Made by a program: the position numbers and the translations under genes. 64,000 nt of DNA from Carposina sasakii. Its lineage: Eukaryota; Arthropoda; Insecta; Lepidoptera; Carposinidae. The stretch is taken from contig CP053175.1 of the NCBI GenBank assembly GCA_014607495.2, forward strand, positions 6,324,001 to 6,388,000. Reading direction: 5' to 3'. Shown one piece after another: positions 13,424-24,500 of this stretch (the first letter of the stretch is position 1; every line of letters begins with the position of its first letter). A model generated the notes under the pieces. The model did not search any database. It was not told the DNA's origin and saw nothing but the letters and a program-made list of their open reading frames with translations.

Positions 13424-13815
13424 TACAGGTGATTTTTGGTCGTCAACGTTCCCGAAAACTACGGAATCTCCTCATCATCACGATCATTTTTCTCCATGGA
13501 AGCACGCCTGGGAAGTGTCTGGTTTCCAAAATATTAGGGTCCAAAGTTGAGTAAATAGACTGCATTTTTCTGCATAAATGCACATTGACGCGTGTAGCAA
13601 GATTTTTTCACGAGAAATAATTAATATCTCTCTTTGAAAAAACTAGCATAAACACTATACGTTATAAATTTCGCCCGATCAAGTAATAAAAAAAAATATC
13701 TAAAAAATTGACATCGTTTTCTAACATTTTTTTTTGGCATAAACTTACTTTATTTTATGTGTAGAGTACGTAACCTTAGTTAAGGGTGGCCACGAAAAAA
13801 CACCCTGTATGTATG
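13424..13815 (+). mobile_element. Repeat family E copy
   Basis: Nearly full copy of the 6280-6675 element, ending GGTGGCCACGAAAAAACACC CTGTATG. An older diverged copy of the CAGGGTGTAACA element seems to surround it (13240-13345 and 13815-13845: TTTTCGCTTAACAATACCCC). Confidence 0.7.
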
Positions 13816-14264
13816 TAAACTTTTCGCTTAACAATACCCCTTTTACTACACCCCTGTAGAACCAACGAGATTTTTGAAATTTAGATTTTGACTTTATTGT
13901 ACTGAAATAACGTTGAAAAGATTTATAAATGTCTCTTCAGCAATTTGCATGCTATGTTCGTTCGCTGTACAATTTTCGTTTATGTATTTTTTTCCTCGGA
14001 AACTGGAATATAACTATTCCGATCATTGCTTAGGTCGCGACCTATAAAGAATTAGGTTATTGAAAACTGAATTATACAGCAATGCGCTAGTTACAAATTT
14101 ACAATACCTCGTTTGTGCTATATGAGACAATAGTTAAAATGACCTTCTGGTCGGTGTTTCTATCACCAAAAACTTGTGTAGGTTATACTTAAAATTTGGG
14201 TCGCATATCAAAGATGTTGCTCATATTTATTCTGTTAAAAAAATCTTCTCCTGTTCTGAAGCTG

Positions 14265-15110
14265 AGCATCACTAGAATACATCAGCTGCATCTCCTTCCG
14301 TGCATGTCGTAAGAGTCGCCTAAGGAACGCGGGCATTCTCTGAGGCGATAAGCAGCTTGTCACTTCTGTCCCCATCATGCTAAACGTGTCTGTGGGTCTC
14401 CTTTATGATCCTGCGTTCTGGCTACCCCATTTCAGTTTGTCCTGATTACTGTATTCATTAATAAAAATCTTAATATCTTAAAACAGTATCCCACAAAACT
14501 GCTTGCGCTGTTTGCTCCATAACCTCGGTTTGTTCGGCTCAAGACATTTACCTATATTTTACCTGATATCAAAGACTTACCATGATTTTTTAGTTGATTA
14601 TTTCCCGACTCAAAGATGTTCAAGTAAGTCTCAATATTGTTATATAAGTAAGGCACGATACCGGCGACCTTGCTTGCGCAGTTCTCGGCGAGTCCTCAAT
14701 GTCGCTTGCAAATTACAGTATATTTCGCTTCAGTAACAAATTCCCCTGCTATAGGCGCTAGAGTGTTTGTCATTCTATCACCGTTTCATATTATTTGCAT
14801 TTAGTTCCACCAAAATCCGTAGGACTTCGCTGTCGGGTACGCATTTGTGATTTCGTATAGGCACTTGTTGCTGAGATTATATTGCTTTGTTTACTCTTGA
14901 AAAATCTGTCAGCGCTCATTAAGTCTAATGTGATTATGTATATGTTTTCTGTGCTGATGCAGGGCTTTACTCTACATCAGTATTCTATCTACATCAGCTG
15001 CATCTCTTTCCGTACATATCGACGTAAGAATCGACCAAGGAACTCGGGAATTCTCTCAGACGTTAAGCTAGATGCAGCTCATGTGTTCTAGTGAAGCCTC
15101 GCATCAGCAC
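14265..15110 (+). repeat. Two family B copies
   Basis: Forward copies at 14265-14440 and 14950-15110, recognised by ACATCAGCTGCATCTCC or a variant and CTCGGGAATTCTCTCAGACG-type sequence. The DNA between them has no recognised gene. Confidence 0.7.
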
Positions 15111-15299
15111 AAGATAGAACAAAAATACATTTTCATACACTTCACCACACCTTAACCTAGTACTTCTACTGCTAAGATCTCTAAGATCTTGTGTCGCGGT
15201 TTCGGGCTCTCTACCAATACCAATCGACCGTCAATATAGGACTACATGTGTCAAAATTTACTTCGTACTGTCCACTGTAAGCTACCCAGTATTAGAATT

Positions 15300-15765
15300 A
15301 GACATGCAAGTGTGCGGCAGTAAACTCCAGTGGGTGTGACATTGACGTAACGAGCACTAAATAGCGAATTTGCGCGTCATTTGCACACATTGCGTACGCG
15401 TTTCAGTGCGTTCAGTGTATGTGTACTGGGCAGGAACGCGTCACGAATTGATTGTACTATTGCCGGCTCGACACAGTCGTCGAATATCATAACTGTTCGG
15501 CCAACGTGTGGAGAGTATGCTAGAAGTGACGTAAGTGTAGCGATAGCGAAGCCACGTATCGACAGAATCGAAAGTCCAAGACAAATTCTAGAACGCGATA
15601 TCGAAGTTTCTCACAATGATTGGGATATAACATGGCGGAAGCGTTTCCCTTTTCAGCAATTCATCACCAACATAAGCATTGATGTGTCAAGCCTCAGAAA
15701 GCCAACGATAGCCACAAGAATAATCCCCTTGCCACTCCGGTTATGCGTTTTCCTTCGGTAATCAG
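15300..15765 (+). promoter_or_regulatory. CpG-richer block with initiator-like motifs and an unassigned 126-codon frame
   Basis: CG-rich block with two initiator-like TCAGTG hexamers near 15403-15417, then an open frame of 126 codons (15381-15761) that matches no family I know. It could be a promoter with 5' leader for an alternative MSK transcript, about 6 kb upstream of exon a, or an unknown short gene. Low confidence. Confidence 0.2.
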
Positions 15766-16140
15766 CAGGGTGCAATACGTGCACTAGCCTATTAGTGCTT
15801 ATCATGATACTAAACTAAGTCATATAGGTAGATAGATAGCTGCTATCAAATTGGGTTGATGATTCTGATTATTTCTGATTCAATGTCATCTGTTAATGCG
15901 ATTTGGCATTGAAGGGAAAGCTGATAGGTGGATTGGAGACCAGCCTTGAAATCTTGCGCTGCACTAGACTGACACACACTTCAAATTATAACGTCCCTCT
16001 TTTTGCGTCGGTGGTTTAAAAATTTACATATCAATTAGATACTATATCAGCAGAGAATTAGGAATTAGTAGAAGACGGGTACATATTACGCCGGTCCCAA
16101 GTAGAATGGGAGCAGGACAGGAAGAAGAAGAATTTTGAAT

Positions 16141-16355
16141 AGAGTCCTGTGCTGATATGGGGCATCATTAAAATACATCAGCTGCATTTCCTTCCGTGCA
16201 TGACTTCGTGTCGGCTAACGAACTTAAGTGCGACAGCTAGTAACTTTTTGCTCTTCTGCATCTGGCCTGGCTATCTTAAACGTGTCTGTATAATCGCTTT
16301 CGTGATTCTGCAGTTCTGGCTACCCCACTTTGGGAACACAGCCTTGTATACGTTA
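16141..16355 (+). repeat. Family B copy
   Basis: Forward copy from GTCCTGTGCTGATATGGGGC to CCCCACTTTGGGAACACAGC. Diverged from the others. Confidence 0.7.
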
Positions 16356-16614
16356 AAGAAAGAAGACGTTTATTTACGTTTCGATCTTTATATCTCTATA
16401 GCCTAATCAGTGTTGCGTGTCATGTCAACCGTATGCCCAAATACGGCTAATCTACAGATGCCTTCTATATCGTAACATCACGTATGATGGAAAGCAGCGA
16501 TTGCTTCATGCTGTCACTCAAACGTGCCCTATCGTCGATGGTTATTGTTAATAATTGCCGCAGATCATATACTGGAAGAGGTGTTTTTATGACTACGATA
16601 ATTCTGATTCTGTG

Positions 16615-16790
16615 CTATACAGGATGTTTTTTCGTTACCAACCTTAACGAAGGGTATGTACTCTATACATGAAATAAAGTAAGTTTATGCCAAAAAAAAT
16701 GCTGGGAAACGATGTAAATTTTTTTATTTTATTTCTTGATCAGTCGAAATTTAGTGTCCAGTGTTTATGCTAGTTTTTTCATAGACAGAT
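16615..16790 (-). mobile_element. Family E partial copy, reverse
   Basis: Begins TACAGGATGTTTTTTCGTTA, continues AACGAAGGGTATGTACTC and ends near GTGTTTATGCTAGTTTTTTC; the outer part of family E on the opposite strand. Confidence 0.65.
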
Positions 16791-17723
16791 TTTCACCGAG
16801 CACCTAGCCTGCAATACGTAGATACATAGTTGCTTCTCCGTCTTAAGTCATCATCATCATTGTAATCTATGTAAAATTGCAAAGGTCGATGTTAGAACAG
16901 CTCCTCAAAACTTCCAGCCTGTGCTGTCCATTGCGGCAACACCAGCTAAGTTGCCAAAATTCTCAGCGACCTACTTACTTGCAGAGCGACTCGTCGAGTG
17001 TCGACACCGTTTAGTTGTTACCCACCATAAGTCTGTACTGCTATGCTACGTTGCTATTTATTTATGTATGTGTCAAAGGTATATTGTAGAAAATGCCGTA
17101 TTATAAAACGGCTAGGCATTTTGGGTTTTGGAGGGAGATAATTTGGCTTCTAGCACTTTGTCTGCCAAGTTATGTTACAACTTCGGCTAAAATAACAACG
17201 GATGGAACGAACTTTGAGAGTGAAGGAATAGAGAGTGCTCCTGTTTGCGCACACACATGTGCACTGTAATATCGTCAGACCTTTTTATCATTTTATTTCA
17301 GAAGATGGTCTATAAACATTTAATCATCCTGTTAACGATTACCTCAGTACGTAAATTAACTAACCAATAAAGGGATTATGTATGATAATTTTCATTATGA
17401 ACAAACTAATCACGATAGGTAAAAAAATCGCTACGAAGCTCGACCTTCCATAAGAATACTACAGCGACCTCGTAGTTATCACGTTCAAGGTTCGAGTCCC
17501 GCTCGTGCAAGCCGCCTTTATCGCCATTGCTGTAGAGTTGATATTGCTAGTGATCTTGCTGAAATGTGAAACTGGCGTAAAGAGAAACTCTCTTATTAAC
17601 ATTGATGGAGTGTGGCGAAATTGGTGGTGGATTTTGAGAGAAATCTATTTATCTATATAAGGTCTTTTCAAAATTAGTGGTTATCTTTTGACACGAAACT
17701 AGGTAGGTAAAAAGAAACAACTT

Positions 17724-17855
17724 TCACTATGGGACAAACTCCGGAATAGTGAAAAAAAAAATCTGCTGTTCCATACATTTCAAGGCAGTAATTATTCGAG
17801 ATTGTATGGAACAGATTTTTTTTTCACTATCCCGGAGTTGGTCCCATAGTGAAAT
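17724..17855. mobile_element. Compact hairpin element (about 50 bp arms)
   Basis: TTCACTATGGGACAAACTCC at the left is mirrored by GAGTTGGTCCCATAGTGAA at the right, and AATCTGCTGTTCCATACA by TGTATGGAACAGATTT nearer the centre. The arms leave a loop of about 30 bases. The outer CACTATGGG is shared with the TIRs at 1845-2066, suggesting related short inverted-repeat elements. Confidence 0.75.
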
Positions 17856-18279
17856 AGGGATCCCATAGGGATCTTGCGGCACTAGGTTAATGTGAAGCTT
17901 GTAGAGCAGGGATGGCGAACCTTTGGATATAGCCATTTTTTTGAAACAAATAATATTATAGTCCCATTTAATAATAGACTTACTGATATTATTAAACAAA
18001 AATAAAATAGTATTAAGTATATACTATTTATAAAAAACGATCAGTGATCAGTAATGTTAATATTTTAATATACATATAAAAAATTGTATTTCTGTTGTGC
18101 AAATTGGGGCTAAATATTTTATTTTTGTAACTAGTACCTACATAGATTCATCTTAATTCTGCGTGTGAACTATTTTGTTGCGTGCCATTGGTTCGCCATC
18201 CCTTGTAGAGTATCACTTAACCTGTGCTATCTGTCACAGTTATCTTAAACAAATTTTAATATTCATCCAATATTATAAA

Positions 18280-18870
18280 TAGGGCTTCATAATAATAAGC
18301 CAGTACCCAAGGTTCTGAGTCGCGGAAGTTGCTGTGTTCGGGTGTTTCCGTCGATGATCGGGTATGTTCGGCTATGCTAGGTACAAGGAGGCGAGAGCGA
18401 GCGATAGTGAGGTGTCACCATTATTGTAGTTATCTTACCCTTTAATTATAAGTAACAGTTGTTCAAAGTTAATAATAGGCATCGCAAAACATCGAAAACA
18501 ATCTTACAACACTACAAAACTATTTAGTCTTAAAACACTCCTAAATTTCTACTTTATCACAAACATAAATTTTATTTCAAAGAAAAACAAATCAGCAAGC
18601 AAATATGAAGTAAGTCCATGCCGATTATTTACCCTGTTTACCTGTAAAACCTTTCTGTCTCTTGCAAAAAAATCTCAACGAAACGGCTATAGATGTTGAA
18701 AGACCTTGTGAATTCGGTAATTTACTATTTTTGAGCGCAAATTATCTTTAAAATGCTTTGGCTTTATAAATAGGGCTTCTCACGCCAATATCTAGCCAAG
18801 GTTCTGCGGAAGTATTCGTGCTTCTTCGGAAAAGTTCGGAAGTGTTCGGCTTATCTCGTAGTAAATAAAT
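18280..18870 (+). repeat. Two diverged copies of an ATAAATAGGGCTTC repeat
   Basis: ATAAATAGGGCTTC followed by CCAAGGTTCTG, CGGAAGT and a TTCGG-rich stretch occurs at about 18278-18385 and again at 18768-18870. Function and family unknown. Confidence 0.6.
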
Positions 18871-18907
18871 TTTTCGCAGATTGTTTAAAAACCAGTACCT
18901 ACCTAAA

Positions 18908-19020
18908 TAACCTTTTTACGCACTTGCGGCGGCGCTATCGACTCGCCAGCAACTATGAGATATACCTGGTATATGACAGACGATAGCGTTAGGGGCTATC
19001 GAGAGGTTCGTGCTGGGAAC
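18908..19020 (-). mobile_element. Short element related to 23879-23985
   Basis: Reverse complement of this stretch matches 23879-23985: CACGAACCTCTCGATAG, TAACGCTATCGT and CGTAAAAAGG in the same order, with a different centre. Confidence 0.65.
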
Positions 19021-19280
19021 ACCTATATTGAAAAATCCTGTTTCTGACGAATCATCAGAAATAGGTACTAATTATCATCAGTGATGACAATTATAATAAT
19101 ATTTCATACTTAAGTACCTCCCTTAATAATGCCTAAATCGTCTGAAAAAAGCAATGTGCCTTCTTATAATGTGAATATGAATTCCCTTATACGGATAGCG
19201 GGATATCCATAAAAGGACATAAGAGTACTTTTAAACCTAAGTATTCGGGCTTTATTCTATAGACCAGGAGACAACTAGCA

Positions 19281-19580
19281 ACATACATACATACATACAT
19301 ACACACATACATATAATCACGCCTTTATCCCTTACGGGGTAGGCAGAGCACCAAGGGCCGATAGAACCACATGGTGCCACTTCTGACCAATTTTGAGGGT
19401 ATAGTTGAGATGTACAAGTTCGGTTAGTAGTGACAGGTGGTCAGCCCATCGCCTACAAAACACCAAAACCCTCTTGTCCCTCTACTGACTTGTACAGTAT
19501 GCCCGGGAAGGAGAAGCAGCTGTAGTATTATACGTTTTTTTTTTCACTCCCAGAGCAGCATAGAAGTAACAACAAGCAGT
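19281..19580 (+). repeat. Repeat family A copy
   Basis: Forward copy led by a CATACATACATACATACATA tract, ending past TGCCCGGGAAG at the poly-T/CACTCCCAGAGCAGCATA end also seen at 5860 and 54290. Confidence 0.8.
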
Positions 19581-21089
19581 ATTTAAATACATATTTTATA
19601 TGTTACGTAGATATACCGCATTTTTAATACCTGGTTTAGCTGACCTAGACCTCAAGGACTATTCTAGCCTGGGCCCTGACATTTAGGTGCCTGCAACCTT
19701 GTGCAGTGCAGGTAACGGAGGTTAGGTTATCTAGGTCCTTAGGGAATAGCATTTCAACGCTTCCACAGCTGTGAACATTATTGCGTTTCCGGCCTTTTCC
19801 CTCATGTAAACCCTATGGGGAACTGATTTTACCCATATAAAAAAAGGTATATGAAGGTATAAATTATTTATTTATTTACTCTGAAAAAAGATTTACAGAA
19901 GTATGACATTACATATTTTACATCCATGTACGTCAGCCTATTGCAGTCCACTTTGACCTGAGATTTCAGGATTTTTCGACTTTTCTCAGGATTGCGGCCG
20001 GATTTTGCAAATCTCGTGATATCTCAAGATTTTTAATGATCTCTTTAATTAAAAGTTAAACCAACTAAAAATAATCTTCCTTTGGTAACAATTGAACAGA
20101 TAAAATCTATAGTTATTTATCCAAGTGTATTAAAAATAATCTTTTGGTAACAACCCCGCCGCTTTGAGTGCGAAGTGCAAGTTGTAACGCGTGAGCTAGA
20201 TCAGCAGTGTAGAAAACGATAATAATACGTTTTTGAGAGATAATTCTTAAACTGTATAAAATCTCAGGACTTTTCCATGGAAATCAGGCCTTTTCTCCGG
20301 TCTTTAGATTTTTTCAACTAGTAACCCTACCTGGGGGAGGCCTACGTCCAGCTGCATTAGGCTGATGTCATTTTTTGGATGATTTATACGCAGAATAGCC
20401 GTTATGTTTAGAAGAACCTCCCTATACTTGTTATTGTCATCTAGTTAGGTATTTCGCCCTATACTTATCCATTAGGGTATTCAATTATTCATACATGCGA
20501 ATTATAAGCCAGCGATAATAAAGTAGTTACACAACCTAAAATAAGTCAACCTTCACAACTTTGTATTGTTTGTTTGTTTGTATAATGAACATAACATGTC
20601 TTCCGTCTGTTCTACCGGTCTGTCGAAATTTGCGCGTGACAAACAAACAAACACGTTTTTTTCCAGATAACATTTAAAGCCACAGATCACTTTAAAGCCA
20701 AACATTTCGTGTAATATACCTACCTATGTGCCCGATAACTTATTGCCTGAGAGAATACCCGAGATGAAGAAAATTGTTTTAACCTAATATTATGTTTCTA
20801 TAAGCAGTGAAGTCTAGGGGACTCCCTTAGGCTACACCTTCATGGTTTATATAAATAAAGTACATACTCTGTCTGGGCCAAGTTAGGGTCAAGTTTACCT
20901 AAATATTTTTTTACCATGAGCTACGATTCGCCATCTTGCACTCGTATTATCCAGATTCGATTTACGAACTGGAGCGTGATGCGCCGTGTTTTAGAAGGTC
21001 ACTGCGATATTGATTAGTTTCTGTTCGTTTGTATATGTATCGAAGTGTTTTATAATTTACACGTATAGTATTATTAGTATTATTACATA

Positions 21090-21360
21090 TGTATGTATAC
21101 ACACGGCTTTTCCTAAATGGGGTGTGCAGAGCTGCAGGATCACATTCTATTGCCACGTTTAGTATAGCAAGGCTTGATAAATGAAAGATCAGTCACTACT
21201 GTGTTTCCTAAATGTGGTAACCAGAACTACAGGATCGCGAAGGTGATCTAACTGCCACGTTTAACATAACAAGTATCTAAAGATCAGTGACAAGCTAGCT
21301 CATGAGAGAACTCTCCTAAATCTCTTACTCTACAGCTGATATATTCTACTGAAGCCCTGA
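21090..21360 (-). repeat. Two reverse family B pieces next to MSK exon a
   Basis: Two partial reverse copies (about 21095-21195 and 21196-21360) with TGCCACGTTTAACATAAC and CAGCTGATATATTCTA. They end only 40 bases before the exon acceptor. Confidence 0.7.
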
Positions 21361-21399
21361 CATATTTCCCTGCTGATGCCAATTTTCCATTCTTTCCAG

Positions 21400-21572
21400 G
21401 CAGTAGACTGGTGGTCAGTCGGCGTGTTGACGTACGAGCTCCTCACAGGCGCCTCCCCGTTCACGGTGGAAGGCGAGAGGAACACGCAGCATGAGATCAC
21501 CAAGCGTATCGTGCGCTGCAGCTACCCCATACCTATGGATATTAGTCCGGAAGTACAGGATTTTATTAAGAA
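21400..21572 (+). CDS. JIL-1: MSK exon a: end of N-terminal kinase domain
   Basis: First recognisable exon. Acceptor is TTCTTTCCAG ending at 21399, donor AA|GTAAGT after 21572 (phase 2 out). It encodes AVDWWSVGVLTYELLTGASP and onward to DISPEVQDFIKK, the alpha-F to alpha-H region of an AGC kinase; the MSK signature LLTGASPFTV is clear. The exon opens in phase 0, so the preceding unseen exon should end with a complete codon, expected near the HDK that precedes AVDWW in MSKs. Confidence 0.93.
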
Positions 21573-24500
21573 GTAAGTAAAGGTATCGTAAGAGGCGATT
21601 AAGGGTATTAAAATCACTAATACCAACCCGCCTGCCCAGCGTGGTGACTATAGGCAAAAACCCCCTATGGCAGTAGCCTTGTGGCGGGCCCTGGCGGAGG
21701 CCTACGTACATATACTTACCAAAAAAGATTCACCCGGGTGATCGAACCCACGACCTCTGCATTCCGCGTGCCAGCGCTCTCACCACTGAGCGGGTCAATT
21801 ACTCGGTGAAGACGTTATTTTTCATCCCGATAGTAAAAAACAAACTTACTAAATCCCTCAGCACATTTAAAGATGAAAATCAACCTTCATCGGATTATAT
21901 TTGGAGAAGGAATTCTTAGTCTGGAAAAAAATCCTCACCCGGGTGGGAATAACCCAACCTCTGCAAGCTGAGCCACCGGTAATCAAGAAATTGGCAAGTT
22001 ATTTTTATCCCTAGCTATACAATATTTAATTTATTATCTAAAGTAGAATTAATGTTTACAGACTTCTGGTGAAATACCCTCGGAAACGTCTAGGAGGCGG
22101 TGAAGAGGATGCCAACGAGCTCAAAAGACATCCGTTCTTCCAAGTTAGTATCTTAAGTACTAAGTATCCAGGGACTACAAATACTTAAATGCTGAACACA
22201 GGCTATTTGTGTCAGTTAAGTTTTAGTTAACTTATTTTTCTAAAATTATAATCTGTTCACCCCGCAATGTACGAGTATATCGATTTACGTGCCAACTCTA
22301 TGGCAGTGCAGTTATTGTGCGTTACATTGCTGTTGTTAGATTATGTCTAATTAATTTTACAATTCCGTTGCGTAAAAAAAGCAAATAAGCTTACGAAAAT
22401 GTACGAGTATACTAAGTGTCTCTATCTATCTATCAATCTATCAGATCAAGTACGGATCTGTAGCCCGACAGAATTGTTTGAAGAATGCATGCTCAGCGCG
22501 TACTAAAAACTTCTCTCTGCAGTACGCCTTCAGGGGAGTGACCGAGAACATTTTTACGCTCAATAACACTATCGACTCTCAAGAAAAGTCTTTTCTTTCT
22601 CAAGAAAATTACCTTACTAGGCCTCCAAAATGATTTCGCTACTGTACTTCAACTCAGAACTAGTATGTGGTAATGTCTACATAGCCGAGTCTCGGCAAAT
22701 GTGTGCTACGGGCGTTAGGGATCTTACTGCGCAACTAGTTTAACCATGAAGGTATAAAAGAGGAGGTGGAACTATGAACTGAGTCGTGTGGCAATCGTGA
22801 GGCCATGACGTCATGATAGGGGCGGAGCTTCAGCGCCAGTGTAACGCAGTAGCTGTAACCACACGCTTGTGCTCCGAAATGTAATCGTATTAAAATTACA
22901 AAGACATTAGCGCTTTTATCAGGGTAATTTTTTACCAAAACGTAGTATAATATTGCCATCTAGTGATGAGTAATTGCACTAGTAAAACAATCTTGAACCA
23001 TATCGATAATGAGCAAGTATTTTGACTAGTCACTACAAGGTGGTTCAATGCTCCCCCCGTCCCATACTTCACCTCCGCTCCGCGGCACACTGTTTATGTA
23101 TGAAAATATACTTAGCCGCTACACCTCTTTTATTTCTTCTCTATGAGTTTAACGCATTCAATGCCGGCGACTACGTATTTGCGTCTTCTTGGCTTTCTAG
23201 AGATGTCGCCGACGCGTATTTGCATCCTGGCACTAGACGTTGAACTGATGTCGGCTTAGAAAGTCTACTGACAGCGAATGCAATGCATACTTAGTAAAGG
23301 TCTACCTGTGAGGTATAGATAGCGATGTCTGTAACCCAGGGCCTCGACTGGGAGGCGGTGGCGCGGCGCGAGGTGTCCGCCCCGTTCGTGCCCGCTCTGG
23401 CGCACGCGGCGGACACGTGTAACTTCGCCGACGAGTTCACCGCCATGCCGCCCACCGACTCGCCCGCCGTGCCGCCGAAACACCACGACAAACTGTTCCT
23501 TGGTAAGTTACAGGTGTATAACATCGTCTTACAAAACCACTAGGCCATAGAAAAATGCTTTCTATTGAATGCTAAATGAATTTTATTTATTTTTATTATT
23601 ATTTCGTTATTCACGCGGTATGCTCGCTTCGCTCGCAGCAAACTCGCAACAGTTCTAATTTAACTTAGACTATTTATTTAGCAGAAGTGCGTAATATATT
23701 ATCTTCCTCCAAAAACCATACTCAAAGTCAGTTCCCATGAAAACCAATATTAAGTTTGACAGACCGTATAATTCTACTATTACTGCTATGCTGCATCGTC
23801 AGTAACACGTACCCCCCTGGCGACTCACGCACACACTGTCAATGTTCTGTAGATTAGGTAATAGCTCTCCTGAGGGGTAAGCACGAACCTCTCGATAGTC
23901 CGTAACGCTATCGTACAACTGTCAAATCACATAGATTTTGCTAGCGAATCGCTAGCGTTACGCCGCGTAAAAAGGTTCGTGCTTAGGGAACATCCGTATA
24001 TTACGTCACATGGTAAGGGGGAGGGAGGGGGTCGTCAAACTGTGACATTGTGTGACAATATAAATCGTGACGTCACATTTTATTCAATAATCTTCTAAAA
24101 CCATACTCAAATGTGACCAGCTGTAACCAAAAATCATGAAATTCGTGTGACGTAATTTATGGATGACCCCTTACCCCTCTGTTTCATAGCATAACTCCTA
24201 TGCCAGATTTCGGGCTTACATTTTTTAAGTATGCAGTGACGCATAGACAAACTAGAGCCATCACACTCAAGAAGTTATGTAGTGAAACGAAGTCTAACTT
24301 ACTGACTCCCCTCACAGGCTACTCCTACGTGGCTCCGAGCATCCTGTTCTCGGAGAACATAATCTCCGACCAGATCTGGCTGCAGGCCAGCGGACACAAG
24401 AACGACAAGCTCAAAGGCTGGGTTGCTAAGGTATGTATCACGTTATTTATATTTTACTTTTAACACGGTGGCACAGGTTTTCTATGCCTACCTACCTAGT

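Larger units (their letters stand above)
1..21399. other. Repeat-rich region without recognised exons, upstream of MSK exon a
   Basis: Either a long MSK intron or intergenic DNA. I looked for an AGC kinase N-lobe, catalytic loop (YRDLKLEN) and DFG exon and recognised none. Repeats listed separately occupy parts of it; stretches such as 900-1845, 2070-3765, 6830-8850, 9100-11200 and 17100-17720 are AT-rich and show nothing I can assign. Three blocks (4180-4520, 8840-9090, 15300-15760) are GC- and CpG-richer. Short exons could have been missed. Confidence 0.5.
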
